Assembly: GCA_038924905.1 (NCBI GenBank)
Contig: JBCKUK010000035.1
Coordinates: 1-13,479 of the forward strand
DNA from: JBCKUK01 sp038924905
GTDB taxonomy: Bacteria; Pseudomonadota; Gammaproteobacteria; Burkholderiales; Methylophilaceae
Length of the DNA: 13,479 nucleotides
Reading direction: 5' to 3'
Shown here: piece by piece, positions 1 to 7,080 of the stretch
Layout: the number at the start of each line of letters is the position of its first letter
How positions within the stretch are numbered: the first letter of the stretch is position 1
Notes under the pieces: generated by a model
The model's database searches: none
The model's input: only the letters and a program-made list of their open reading frames with translations
Told to the model about the DNA's origin: nothing
Program-made: the position numbers and the translations under genes

Positions 1-92
1 GCTTAATTTCGTACTTTGGGCCTTTCATCTATGGTTAATATCAATATCACCTGTTAATTGGCTGATATTGCGCTGGATTGTTACACTTTTCT
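1..92. other. Unassigned sequence left of the IS remnant
   Basis: No gene is recognisable here. The one structure seen is a perfect 8-bp inverted repeat, CAATATCA at 42-49 and TGATATTG at 63-70, separated by 13 bases. It could be a hairpin or a dyad operator of whatever lies beyond the left edge. No T-run follows it on either strand, so an intrinsic terminator is not supported. Confidence 0.35.
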
Positions 93-112
93 CTTTGCAC
101 ACGTGGCTTTTC

Positions 113-1094
113 TCACGCCAGGCACGATTGTTGAATCGCCAATCCTCGCTTCAGGTTGTATGCCATGCTCATGAGGATCAGTCGCGCATGATTACGTTGC
201 CTACCCCGGTATCTAGCTTGCCCCATGCCGTAGTGTTGCTTTAATACCCCAAACACACGTTCTACGGTACAGCGAATGCCACTCAATAACTGATTGTGCC
301 GCTTATCTGCTCCAGTCAATGGCGTGTTACGGTAAGCGCGCTTGAGAATGCCATTCTTAATGTGGCGTTCTGCAAGTAACGCATCGTGCTTCGCACTCGC
401 ATAAGCACTATCGGCATACACCGCCTGTTCGCTGCCTGTCATCAATGGCACAAAGCATTGTGAATCATGCACGTTGCCAGCGGTGGTGATGACTTTCCCT
501 ATAAAACCATCCTCTTCTACATTGAGATGGGCTGTGTAGCCGTCAGTGGTCTTCTGTTTGCCATCACTACTTTGTTTGACGTTGTAGCCAGCCTCTGTAT
601 CTTGTGTTGATGCGCCATCAACGCCTTTGTTAGGACGGTTGTGTTTAGCCTGAATCACGCTGGCATCAATGATGCTGATTTGCCCTGTCTTAATGATGAG
701 GCTAGACGTAGCAAGCTCTGTGTTGAGTCTGTCTAGCAGGTAGTCTAATCGTCCGTCTTCACTGATCTTTTGGCGAAAGCGCCATAAACTGCAGCGGTGG
801 GATAGGTGCATCTAAACTAATCCCGACAAAGCGACGAAATAATAAGTCACGTGCGAGTTGCTGCTCTAACTGTGGATCACTCAGGTTGTACCAGCTTTGT
901 AGTAGCAAGGCTTTGAACATCATTAAAGGTGGATAGGCACGCTCTCCTTTGCGACTAGTGTGTAAATCGGCAAGATGCTTTTCTAATGATGTCCAGTTAA
1001 TTAGGGTGAGGATGCCATCTAGCTCGGTCAGCGCACGATGTTCTATCAATAGGGCGTCTGCAAAGCTGCTTTATTTGATGTTTTTCCAAGCCAT
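113..1094 (-). pseudogene. IS5-family transposase, broken by a stop and a frameshift
   Basis: The intact gene would start at ATG 1094-1092 and read MAWKNIK, but codon 8 is TAA (1073-1071) where similar transposases would have a sense codon such as CAA. The N-terminal IS5 domain remains open at 1049-759 (hallmark LLLQSWYNLSDPQLEQQLARD, here split from its start). Near 795-810 the reading must shift +1 (or -2) to enter the C-terminal frame, which runs to the stop at 113. That part holds the DDE catalytic core: first D in IIDASVIQAKHN, second D in VYADSAY, and E in CTVERVFGVLKQHYGM. The span of 982 nt is not a multiple of three, consistent with an indel. A programmed frameshift is possible in some IS5 subgroups, but I see no convincing slippery heptamer and the early TAA argues for decay. 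Confidence 0.85.
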
Positions 1095-1152
1095 GATCTT
1101 TAGGTGCTCGTCAGTGGTTAAGTGATACGATATTTTATGCTTTTTGTATTAA

Positions 1153-1178
1153 TATGGGGGGTTCGTATGGGGGGTTCG
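1153..1178. repeat. 13-bp tandem duplication inside the right IS end
   Basis: TATGGGGGGTTCG occurs at 1153-1165 and again, identical, at 1166-1178. The second copy runs into the terminal inverted repeat (GTGCAAAG begins at 1178). It could be a transposase-binding iteron of this element or a slippage duplication in the remnant. Comparison with an intact relative would decide. Confidence 0.75.
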
Positions 1179-1281
1179 TGCAAAGGTCTCATCCTAATAT
1201 AAAAACTCTCTTGATTCCAACTAACCTAATTATAGTTCAGGTGTGTGGCATTTCGGCTATGGTTTAGGCTCATTCAAGACA

Positions 1282-1557
1282 TCAATAGACTGTTTCATGG
1301 CCACCAATATTTACCAGGATAATTTCTTGCTCGGTAATCAGCAACTCCAGCGTGATGCGGTATGAGAGGTTGATAGAAACTGAATGTAACGCTGCAAGCT
1401 TGCCCGCAAGGCTATGCAGACGAAGCGAGGGATGATGCGGATTGGTTTCGAGCAGTTGCAACGTTTTGAGATATTGATTAGCTAACTCTGGGCGGCGTTT
1501 AATAAATTTAGCTGCTTGTTTTTCGTAGTGCGTGGTGAAAACGAGCGTGTACGGCAT
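1282..1557 (-). CDS. RelE/ParE-superfamily toxin of a type II TA pair
   Basis: This 91-residue basic protein has the size and layout of RelE/ParE-fold toxins. It opens with a beta strand (YTLVFTTHYEKQA), continues through a Lys/Arg-rich helical hairpin at about residues 12-40, and then has the sheet motif SVSINLSYRITLEL around 59-72, followed by an Ile/Val-rich strand and the C-terminal GGHETVY. The Arg in SYRI and the terminal His/Tyr occupy positions where RelE-type mRNA interferases carry catalytic residues. Whether it cuts ribosome-bound mRNA (RelE, YafQ) or inhibits gyrase (ParE) cannot be told from sequence alone. Its ATG overlaps the antitoxin stop by one base (TAATG), so translation is probably coupled. 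Family assignment is firm, subfamily is not. Confidence 0.8.
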   Translation of the reverse strand: MPYTLVFTTHYEKQAAKFIKRRPELANQYLKTLQLLETNPHHPSLRLHSLAGKLAALHSVSINLSYRITLELLITEQEIILVNIGGHETVY

Positions 1558-1823
1558 TATTTAGCCTTGATTTTGGCTGTGATTCGCGCCAGGTGCGCCT
1601 CGGCAGACTCTTTATGAAAATTTCCGGCAGCCAGGTCGGCGCGGGTTTGCGCCAGCGCGGCATCAAGCTCACATTCTCGCAGGTAGTGGTAATGCGCCAG
1701 CTCCATCACCACAAAACGGTCTTTGCCGCGTATGGAGACAATCGCCTCTGGCTGGCTTTTCAGGGCTGTTTCAATAGCAGTAACGCCCTTGGTTTTCAGG
1801 TCATTTGCGCTGATTTTGCTCAT
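1557..1823 (-). CDS. Phd/YefM-family antitoxin
   Basis: This 88-residue protein precedes the toxin gene. The N-terminal part, ISANDLKTKGVTAIETAL followed by a short beta hairpin (EAIVSIRGKDRFVVMELAHY), is the Phd/YefM DNA-binding dimerisation fold. That fold typically reads S-x-x-E/D-L-K, then a helix, then R-G-K/R-x-x-x-V-L. The C-terminal half, from about residue 50, is charged and Ala-rich, as expected of the flexible segment that wraps the cognate toxin. A ribosome-binding site AAGGA lies 7-8 bases before the ATG. The operon order (antitoxin then toxin, one-base overlap) is the standard one. It sits co-directionally 61 bases downstream of polA with no clear terminator between, so read-through from polA is possible. 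Antitoxin function is inferred from family and context. Confidence 0.8.
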   Translation of the reverse strand: MSKISANDLKTKGVTAIETALKSQPEAIVSIRGKDRFVVMELAHYHYLRECELDAALAQTRADLAAGNFHKESAEAHLARITAKIKAK

Positions 1824-1852
1824 GGTAAAGTCCTTATTAAGATGCGAGTAGT

Positions 1853-1889
1853 AATACCATAAATCGTATTGTTAATAGTATTGTTTAAT
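1853..1889 (-). promoter_or_regulatory. Repeat-rich probable operator of the TA pair
   Basis: Directly upstream of the antitoxin, GTATTGTT occurs twice in tandem at 1866-1873 and 1878-1885 (12-bp period). AATAC at 1853-1857 forms an inverted half-site with GTATT at 1866-1870 across 8 bases. Phd/YefM antitoxins normally repress their own operons by binding such short repeats. The promoter itself is not clear: candidate -10 hexamers on the minus strand (TACGAT, TATGGT) lack a good -35. The outer repeat reaches the polA stop codon (1885-1887), so the control region overlaps the end of polA. Confidence 0.5.
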
Positions 1890-4782
1890 GTGCAGTTTCC
1901 CAGTTTGGCCCCACACCCATTTCAACCAGTAAGGGCACATCCAGCCTGGCCACATTGCCCATCAGATGCGGCAGGTTTTCTTTAATCAGGGCCAGCTCGG
2001 TCTGCGGTACTTCCAGCACCAGCTCATCGTGCACTTGCATGATGATTTTTGTATGGAGCTTTTGCTCAATCAGCCAGCCATGCACGGCAATCATGGCGAG
2101 CTTGATGAGGTCGGCTGCCGTGCCTTGCATAGGCGCGTTGATGGCAGCGCGTTCGGCGCCAGCCCTTCGCATACCGTTGGGGCTGTTAATTTCCGGCACC
2201 CACAGCCGCCTGCCGAAAAAGGTTTCTACGTAGCCATTTTGCTTGGCGGCTTCGCGCGTGTTTTGCATGTAATCGCGCACGCCGGGGTAGCGCGCAAAAT
2301 AGCGTTCGATATAGCTGGCAGCCGCGCTGCGCTCAATACCCAGGTTTTGCGCGAGGCCAAAGGCAGACATGCCGTAAATCAAACCAAAGTTGATGACCTT
2401 GGCATAACGGCGCTGTTCGCTGGTGACAGCTTCGCGCTCGCAACCAAAGATTTCAGCCGCGGTGGCACGGTGAATATCTTCGCCCGCGGCAAAGGCTTTG
2501 AGCAGGCCTTCATCCTGCGACAAATGCGCCATGATGCGCAGCTCAATTTGTGAATAATCGGCAGATACAATCACGCTATCTTGCGGCGCTATAAAGGCCT
2601 CGCGGATGCGGCGGCCTTCAGTAGAGCGCACCGGGATGTTTTGCAAATTAGGGTCTGAGCTCGCCAGGCGGCCGGTGACCGCCACCGCCTGGTTATAGCT
2701 GGTGTGCACGCGGTGAGTTGTGGGGTTGACCATGCGCGGCAGCTTATCGGTGTAGGTGGATTTGAGCTTGGCCAGGCCGCGGTATTCCAGCAGCACCTTG
2801 GGCAGGGCGTGGTCCAGCGCCAGCTCTTGCAGCACATCTTCATCGGTGGATGGCACGCCGGATGGTGTCTTTTTCAGCGGCTTGATGCCGAGTTTATCAA
2901 ACAGAATTTCCTGCAACTGCTTGGGCGATGAGAGGTTAAATGGCTGCCCGGCAAGCTCATGGGCTTGATGCTCCAGAGCCATGAGCTTTTGGCCGATCTC
3001 GTGGCTTTGCGCATGCAGCATCTTGCTATCAATCAATACGCCGGTGCGTTCAATATCAAACAAAATATCCAGCACCGGCATTTCTATTTGGTTATAAACG
3101 TATTGCAACCCAGTGTTGGGGGCGATTTGCGGGTAAAGCGCCTCGTGCAATTGCAGCGTAATATCGGCATCCTCGGCCGCATATTCGCTGGCCTGCTCAA
3201 GCGCCACTTGGCTGAAGCCCACTGATTTTGCGCCCTTGCCGGCGACTTCTTCATAAGTGATGGTTTTAAGCCCCAGATGACGCATGGCAAGGTCATCCAT
3301 GCCGTGGCTGCGATGGCTTTCCAGCACATAAGATTGCAGCATGGTGTCGTGCGCTATGCCACCCAGCGCAATGCCGTGATTGGCCAGGATGTGCTTATCG
3401 TATTTAAGATTCTGGCCGACTTTTTTAAGCGCAGGGTTTTCCAGCAAAGGCTTGATTTTTGCCAAAGTGGCGGCAAAATCAAGCTGCTGCGGCGCGCCAG
3501 CATAATCGTGCATCAACGGCAGGTAAGCCGCTTCACTAGCTTTGATGGAAAACGACATGCCCACCAGTTTTGCCAGCATGGGGTCGAGACTGGTAGTCTC
3601 GGTATCAAAGCAAATGAGCTCGGCCTTGTTCAGCTTATCCAGCCAGGTTTGCAGCGCTTCATCGGTCAATAGGGTTTCGTAATGGCGGGTTTGAATAGCC
3701 GCGCTGGCAAACAGATCGCTAGTGCTTTCCCTCTCCGCCGACTCTGCCCTCTCCCCTAGCCCCTCTCCCACAGAGAGAGGGGAACCTGAGCGGTTAGCAG
3801 CCTCCCCTGTGGTGAGAGGGGAACCTGAGCGGGAATGGAAGGTTGCGGCTCCCATACCCTCGTCTTGTGGGAGAGGGTGGCGCGTAGCGTCTGGTGATGG
3901 TGCAGACGGCAAATCCAGCTCGCGTCGCCAGCTTTTAAAACCAAAGTGTTCAAACAGCTCGGCAAGCCTGGCCTTGTCTTGCGCTTGAGGTGCAAGCTCC
4001 GCGAGCTTTTCCGGCAGGCCAACATCGCAGCGGATGGTGATGAGCTCGCGCGCTGTGGGCAGCCATGACAGGGTTTTGCGCAAATTTTCTCCGACCACAC
4101 CGGTAATTTCATCGGCATGGGCAATGATGTTGTCGAGCGAGCCGTATTGCGTCAGCCATTTGACCGCAGTTTTGGGGCCAACTTTTTCTACGCCGGGGAC
4201 GTTGTCCGAGGTGTCGCCGATTAAAATTAAATAGTCCACCATCAAGCTGGGTGGGATACCAAATTTATTTTCTACGCCTGCGATGTCGAGCACTTCATCT
4301 ACTTTTCTAAAAGCATCACGCATGGTATTGATGACGGTGACGTGCTCGCTCACCAATTGGGATATGTCTTTATCGCCGGTAGAAATAATGACGCGCATAC
4401 CCTCGCGCTCGGCCTGTCTGGCCAGTGCGCCTATCACGTCGTCAGCTTCCACGCCTTCTTCCATCAATAGCGGCCAGCCCATGGCTTTGATGGTTTCGTG
4501 CAGAGGCGCGATTTGCTTGACCAGATCTTCCGGCATGGAGGCGCGGTTGGCTTTGTACTCCGGGTAAATATCGTCGCGGAAGGTTTTGCCTTTCGCATCA
4601 AAAATACAAGCGCTATAATCGGCCGGGTAATCCTTATGTAAACGGCGCAACATATTGAGTACGCCATAAATCGCGCCGGTAGGCTCATTTTTGCGGTTGC
4701 GCAAGTCGGGCATGGCGTGAAAGGCGCGATAGAGGTAGGATGAGCCATCCACTAATAACAACGTTTTCATATTCGCTTCCAT
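1885..4782 (-). CDS. polA: DNA polymerase I
   Basis: This 965-residue protein fills gaps and removes primers in replication and repair. Domains in order: a 5' nuclease (residues about 1-290; GVEADDVIGAL 110-120, TGDKDISQLV 135-144, GDTSDNVPGVEKVGPKTA 189-206); a 3'-5' proofreading exonuclease with all three motifs (DTET 393-396, N458/D462, Y534/D538), so proofreading should be active; and the polymerase, with motif A around D742 (SADYSQIELR), motif B 791-805 (RRYAKVINFGLIYG) and motif C HDE 918-920. The first ATG (4782) gives MEANMKTLLLVDG. The family usually begins at MKTLLLVDG, so ATG 4770 is the likelier start, although AAGGA also precedes the upstream ATG. It is about 37 residues longer than the E. 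coli enzyme, largely explained by a repeat-derived linker at about 292-357. It is divergent from the LOG gene, whose ATG is only 33 bases away. Confidence 0.97.
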   Translation of the reverse strand: MEANMKTLLLVDGSSYLYRAFHAMPDLRNRKNEPTGAIYGVLNMLRRLHKDYPADYSACIFDAKGKTFRDDIYPEYKANRASMPEDLVKQIAPLHETIKAMGWPLLMEEGVEADDVIGALARQAEREGMRVIISTGDKDISQLVSEHVTVINTMRDAFRKVDEVLDIAGVENKFGIPPSLMVDYLILIGDTSDNVPGVEKVGPKTAVKWLTQYGSLDNIIAHADEITGVVGENLRKTLSWLPTARELITIRCDVGLPEKLAELAPQAQDKARLAELFEHFGFKSWRRELDLPSAPSPDATRHPLPQDEGMGAATFHSRSGSPLTTGEAANRSGSPLSVGEGLGERAESAERESTSDLFASAAIQTRHYETLLTDEALQTWLDKLNKAELICFDTETTSLDPMLAKLVGMSFSIKASEAAYLPLMHDYAGAPQQLDFAATLAKIKPLLENPALKKVGQNLKYDKHILANHGIALGGIAHDTMLQSYVLESHRSHGMDDLAMRHLGLKTITYEEVAGKGAKSVGFSQVALEQASEYAAEDADITLQLHEALYPQIAPNTGLQYVYNQIEMPVLDILFDIERTGVLIDSKMLHAQSHEIGQKLMALEHQAHELAGQPFNLSSPKQLQEILFDKLGIKPLKKTPSGVPSTDEDVLQELALDHALPKVLLEYRGLAKLKSTYTDKLPRMVNPTTHRVHTSYNQAVAVTGRLASSDPNLQNIPVRSTEGRRIREAFIAPQDSVIVSADYSQIELRIMAHLSQDEGLLKAFAAGEDIHRATAAEIFGCEREAVTSEQRRYAKVINFGLIYGMSAFGLAQNLGIERSAAASYIERYFARYPGVRDYMQNTREAAKQNGYVETFFGRRLWVPEINSPNGMRRAGAERAAINAPMQGTAADLIKLAMIAVHGWLIEQKLHTKIIMQVHDELVLEVPQTELALIKENLPHLMGNVARLDVPLLVEMGVGPNWETAH
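3722..3908. repeat. Palindromic intergenic-type repeats within polA
   Basis: This stretch of the polA linker looks like intergenic repeat DNA rather than conserved coding sequence. A 19-bp direct repeat, GAGAGGGGAACCTGAGCGG, occurs at 3775-3793 and 3814-3832. Hairpin arms include CCCCTCTC 3760-3767 with GAGAGGGG 3775-3782, and ACCCTC 3856-3861 with GAGGGT 3873-3878. The CCCTCTCCC/GGGAGAGGG composition resembles dispersed palindromes common in proteobacterial genomes. It is in frame and encodes a low-complexity segment with RSGSPL twice (residues about 318-323 and 331-336). The position between 5' nuclease and proofreading domains is a flexible linker that could tolerate it. Confidence 0.75.
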
Positions 4783-4815
4783 CTATCCTTACTCTATTCT
4801 CAGGGCGCCTAAATT

Positions 4816-5544
4816 ATGTCTGCTGCAAAGAAAATTCCTAAAATTACCGATCCTGATGTGCTGGGTCGTCATCACACTGCGCATGAATCCTGGCACGCTT
4901 TCGAGATTATGGCAGAATTCGTCGCGGCGACAGAGCGGCTTAAGGAAATCACGCCAGCCGTGTCCATATTCGGCAGCGCGCGCACTGAGCCAAACCACCC
5001 CCATTACAAGCTTGCGGAAGATATAGCCAGGCAATTATCGGATGCCGGGTTCAGCGTGATTTCAGGCGGCGGACCCGGCATTATGGAGGCGGCTAACAAA
5101 GGCGCTTTTGCCGGAAAATCGCCCAGCATAGGCCTGAATATTGAGTTGCCGCACGAGCAGCAGGAGAACGAGTTTCAGGATGTCAGCCATAATTTCCAGC
5201 ACTTTTTTATGCGCAAAGTGATGCTTGTTAAATATGCTTCGGCCTATGTTGTGTTGCCTGGCGGCTTTGGCACGCTGGATGAGTTGATGGAGGCGTTAAC
5301 CCTGATACAGACTGGCAAAACGCGCAAGATTCCGGTTATTCTGGTACATGAGCCATTTTGGCGCGGATTGCTCGATTGGTTCCACAATTCGCTCATTGCT
5401 GAAGGCATGGTATCGCCGGAGGATATGCATCTAGTCCAGGTGATTGATGACCCCAAAGCGGTTGTTGCTGCCATATTCAAGCACTATGAAGTACGCGGAT
5501 TTGAGCCCTCGGCAGCAGAAAAGCAAATTCAATTCTATTTATAA
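4816..5544 (+). CDS. LOG-family protein (cytokinin riboside monophosphate phosphoribohydrolase type)
   Basis: This 242-residue Rossmann-fold protein of the LOG / TIGR00730 family has both hallmark motifs: GGGPGIMEAANKG (residues 84-96) and PGGFGTLDE (148-156), which together form the nucleotide-binding active site. Characterised members hydrolyse the N-glycosidic bond of nucleoside 5'-monophosphates (AMP or cytokinin nucleotides) to release the base and ribose 5-phosphate. Bacterial physiological substrates are usually uncertain. An N-terminal extension of about 45 residues, with a helical segment (HESWHAFEIMAEFVAATERL), precedes the Rossmann core, as in longer proteobacterial members. Ribosome-binding site CAGGG is about 9 bases before the ATG. 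The gene diverges from polA across 33 bases, so each promoter probably overlaps the other gene's start. Family is firm; substrate is not known. Confidence 0.88.
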   Translation: MSAAKKIPKITDPDVLGRHHTAHESWHAFEIMAEFVAATERLKEITPAVSIFGSARTEPNHPHYKLAEDIARQLSDAGFSVISGGGPGIMEAANKGAFAGKSPSIGLNIELPHEQQENEFQDVSHNFQHFFMRKVMLVKYASAYVVLPGGFGTLDELMEALTLIQTGKTRKIPVILVHEPFWRGLLDWFHNSLIAEGMVSPEDMHLVQVIDDPKAVVAAIFKHYEVRGFEPSAAEKQIQFYL

Positions 5545-5556
5545 GTGTTTTTCTGC

Positions 5557-5569
5557 TATCAGGCTGATA
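5557..5569 (+). other. Small dyad after the LOG gene
   Basis: TATCA-GGC-TGATA forms a 5-bp dyad 12 bases after the LOG stop codon. No T-run follows, so it is not a convincing intrinsic terminator. Confidence 0.25.
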
Positions 5570-5597
5570 ATTAGATACACCAGCATCAACGTCTTTT

Positions 5598-5606
5598 TGC
5601 TAGAAT
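5598..5606 (+). promoter_or_regulatory. Possible extended -10 promoter for the DUF2782 gene
   Basis: TGCTAGAAT provides an extended -10 (TGn) with hexamer TAGAAT at 5601-5606, about 58 bases before the ATG. No good -35 is seen at normal spacing, which extended -10 promoters can tolerate. This rests on motif reading only. Confidence 0.35.
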
Positions 5607-5664
5607 CATGTTATTGGATTTAAACCAAGTAGATTCAAACCACATTTAGAAGCACGAGGTTATT

Positions 5665-6006
5665 ATGCGCCGTATTCGTCATCTGTTATTTCTGGTTCTT
5701 GCCCTGCCGCTCATGGCTATGGCTGCGGAGGTTCCGCCGCAGCTGGAGCCTTTGCCTGAAGCGCCACCGCCCCCGGCAGGTGTGGATCTGGACGCCGCTG
5801 ATGAGCCACAGATTACCATTGTAAAAAAAGGCGGGGAAACGGTTGAAGAATATCGCATCAACAACGAACTTTATATGATGAAGATTACGCCAGCACATGG
5901 CGTGCCTTACTATTTGTGGAAAGAGGATCAAGAAGGAGGCTGGTCACGCCTGGATGGACCCAGCCCACCGATCAGCATTCCCAAATGGGTACTGTTTCGG
6001 TTCTGA
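5665..6006 (+). CDS. DUF2782-family secreted protein
   Basis: This 113-residue protein starts with a clear Sec signal peptide: MRRIRH, a hydrophobic core LLFLVLALPLMAMA, and probable cleavage after AMA near residue 20. A Pro-rich spacer (LEPLPEAPPPPAG) follows, then a compact domain of about 65 residues (ITIVKKGGETVEEYRINNELYMMKITP, broken here after residue 20 of the domain by GVPYYLWKEDQ). The PYYLW and IPKWVLFRF end features are typical of the DUF2782 family. The protein is likely periplasmic, with no known function. Members are often found beside polA and thrB in beta- and gammaproteobacteria, as here, which supports the assignment. CGAGG lies 6 bases before the ATG. A terminator follows the gene. 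Confidence 0.85.
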   Translation: MRRIRHLLFLVLALPLMAMAAEVPPQLEPLPEAPPPPAGVDLDAADEPQITIVKKGGETVEEYRINNELYMMKITPAHGVPYYLWKEDQEGGWSRLDGPSPPISIPKWVLFRF

Positions 6007-6040
6007 CTTTTTACATGTTGTTGGGTTTCTACAAGTTGTC

Positions 6041-6073
6041 AGGAGGGCTGAAAAGCCCTCCTTCAATTTTGTT
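6041..6073 (+). terminator. Intrinsic terminator after the DUF2782 gene
   Basis: A perfect 9-bp GC-rich stem, AGGAGGGCT (6041-6049) and AGCCCTCCT (6054-6062), closes a GAAA tetraloop and is followed by the T-rich tail TCAATTTTGTT. It lies 35 bases after the stop codon and separates this gene from thrB, implying that thrB has its own promoter. Confidence 0.75.
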
Positions 6074-6082
6074 CGCGCCAAT

Positions 6083-6088
6083 TAAAAT
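6083..6088 (+). promoter_or_regulatory. Possible -10 element of thrB
   Basis: TAAAAT lies 15 bases before the thrB ATG. No Shine-Dalgarno sequence precedes that ATG and the -35 match is poor. If real, the transcript would start within about 10 bases of the start codon and be nearly leaderless. Confidence 0.3.
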
Positions 6089-6103
6089 AGCGCCCTAGTT
6101 TTT

Positions 6104-7039
6104 ATGTCAGTATTCACCACCGTCACTTTTGAAGAGCTGAGCCACTGGCTGATCGCCTATCCACTGGGTGAGCTGTCTGATTTGCAAGGTATTGCTACCG
6201 GCATTACCAATACCAATTATTTTGTGACAACATCCAGCGGGCGTTACGTGCTGACACTATTTGAGAGAAATACTGCGGATGAGCTGCCGTTTTTTCTTGA
6301 TCTGATGGCGTATTTGGCCGAGCACAACATTCCTTGCCCGCATCCGGTTATCAGGCATGACGGTGGCAGCTTAAGTGAGCTAAACGGCAAGCCTGCTGCA
6401 CTGGTAAGCTGTTTGCGCGGCCGCGATATAGAGGCACCTTCAGCCATGCACTGCGTGCAAGTAGGGCGTGTGATGGCAGAAATGCATGTTGCTGGTTTGT
6501 CATTTCCCGCGCACATGGAAAATCCGCGCGGCGCAGAGTGGCGTGTAGCGATGGCTGTCAAAGTTGCCGGTTTTCTCAGTGAAGAAGATCATGCACTGCT
6601 GGGAAAAGAATTGGTTTTCCAGGCTGGCTTCAATACGGATCATTTACCACAAGGCGTGATTCACGCCGATTTGTTCCGCGATAATGTGTTGTTTGACGGT
6701 GACAGCTTAAGCGGCATTATTGATTTCTACTATGCCTGCAACGATGCCTTGCTTTATGACGTGGCGATTGCCGCGAATGATTGGTGCGTCACAGCGAGCG
6801 GCAATCTGGACGAGCCGCGCTTGCAGGCTTTACTGGGTGCGTATGAGGCAGTGCACCCGCTGACGGAGGCCGAGCATGCCGCTTGGCATGGCATGTTGCG
6901 CATTGCAGCGCTACGTTTTTGGCTGTCGCGGCTTTACGATAAGCACTTTCCGCAGGACGGGGAGCTGACTTATGCGAAAGACCCTGACCATTTCCGTCGC
7001 ATTTTGGCGCAGCATATAAAACAGCAAAGTAAATCGTAG
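6104..7039 (+). CDS. thrB: Homoserine kinase
   Basis: This 311-residue protein of the aminoglycoside-phosphotransferase-like homoserine kinase family (TIGR00938 type, distinct from the GHMP ThrB of enterics) makes O-phosphohomoserine from homoserine and ATP in threonine synthesis. It begins with the family-typical MSVFTTVTFEELSHWL, followed by GIATGITNTNYFV (residues 29-41) in the N-lobe nucleotide loop. The catalytic loop HADLFRDN (187-194; D189 the catalytic base, N194 metal ligand) and IIDFYYA (205-211, metal-binding D) are intact. Length is normal for the family. No ribosome-binding site is evident, but the start fits the family. The neighbouring DUF2782 gene is a common partner. It is insulated from upstream transcription by a terminator; the next gene starts 41 bases downstream and may be co-transcribed. 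Confidence 0.95.
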   Translation: MSVFTTVTFEELSHWLIAYPLGELSDLQGIATGITNTNYFVTTSSGRYVLTLFERNTADELPFFLDLMAYLAEHNIPCPHPVIRHDGGSLSELNGKPAALVSCLRGRDIEAPSAMHCVQVGRVMAEMHVAGLSFPAHMENPRGAEWRVAMAVKVAGFLSEEDHALLGKELVFQAGFNTDHLPQGVIHADLFRDNVLFDGDSLSGIIDFYYACNDALLYDVAIAANDWCVTASGNLDEPRLQALLGAYEAVHPLTEAEHAAWHGMLRIAALRFWLSRLYDKHFPQDGELTYAKDPDHFRRILAQHIKQQSKS

Positions 7040-7080
7040 TCAATCCGGGTAGTGACACTAACATTTTAAAGGGGAGCAAC

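Larger units (their letters stand above)
93..1190 (-). mobile_element. Decayed IS5-family insertion sequence
   Basis: The element is defined by a broken IS5-type transposase and by terminal sequence. The right end, GTGCAAAGGTCTC at 1178-1190, reads GAGACCTTTGCAC inward, a form I associate with IS5-family ends. The left end keeps only the inner part, CTTTGCAC at 93-100, matching 1178-1185 in inverted orientation. The five outer bases expected before it are replaced by unrelated sequence. No target-site duplication is visible in the flanks (ttttct before, atcctaat after). With the transposase lesions this indicates an immobile remnant. Just inside the right end a 13-bp unit is tandemly duplicated (1153-1178). 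The left boundary is uncertain by several bases. Confidence 0.8.

Noticed and set aside
759..811. Programmed frameshift in the IS transposase
   Set aside because: The shift needed is +1/-2 and no clear slippery heptamer is seen. The additional TAA at codon 8 makes simple decay more likely.
1593..1862. 89-codon + strand open frame across the antitoxin gene
   Set aside because: It lies opposite the Phd/YefM-like antitoxin, which has a good ribosome-binding site, family motifs and one-base coupling to the toxin.
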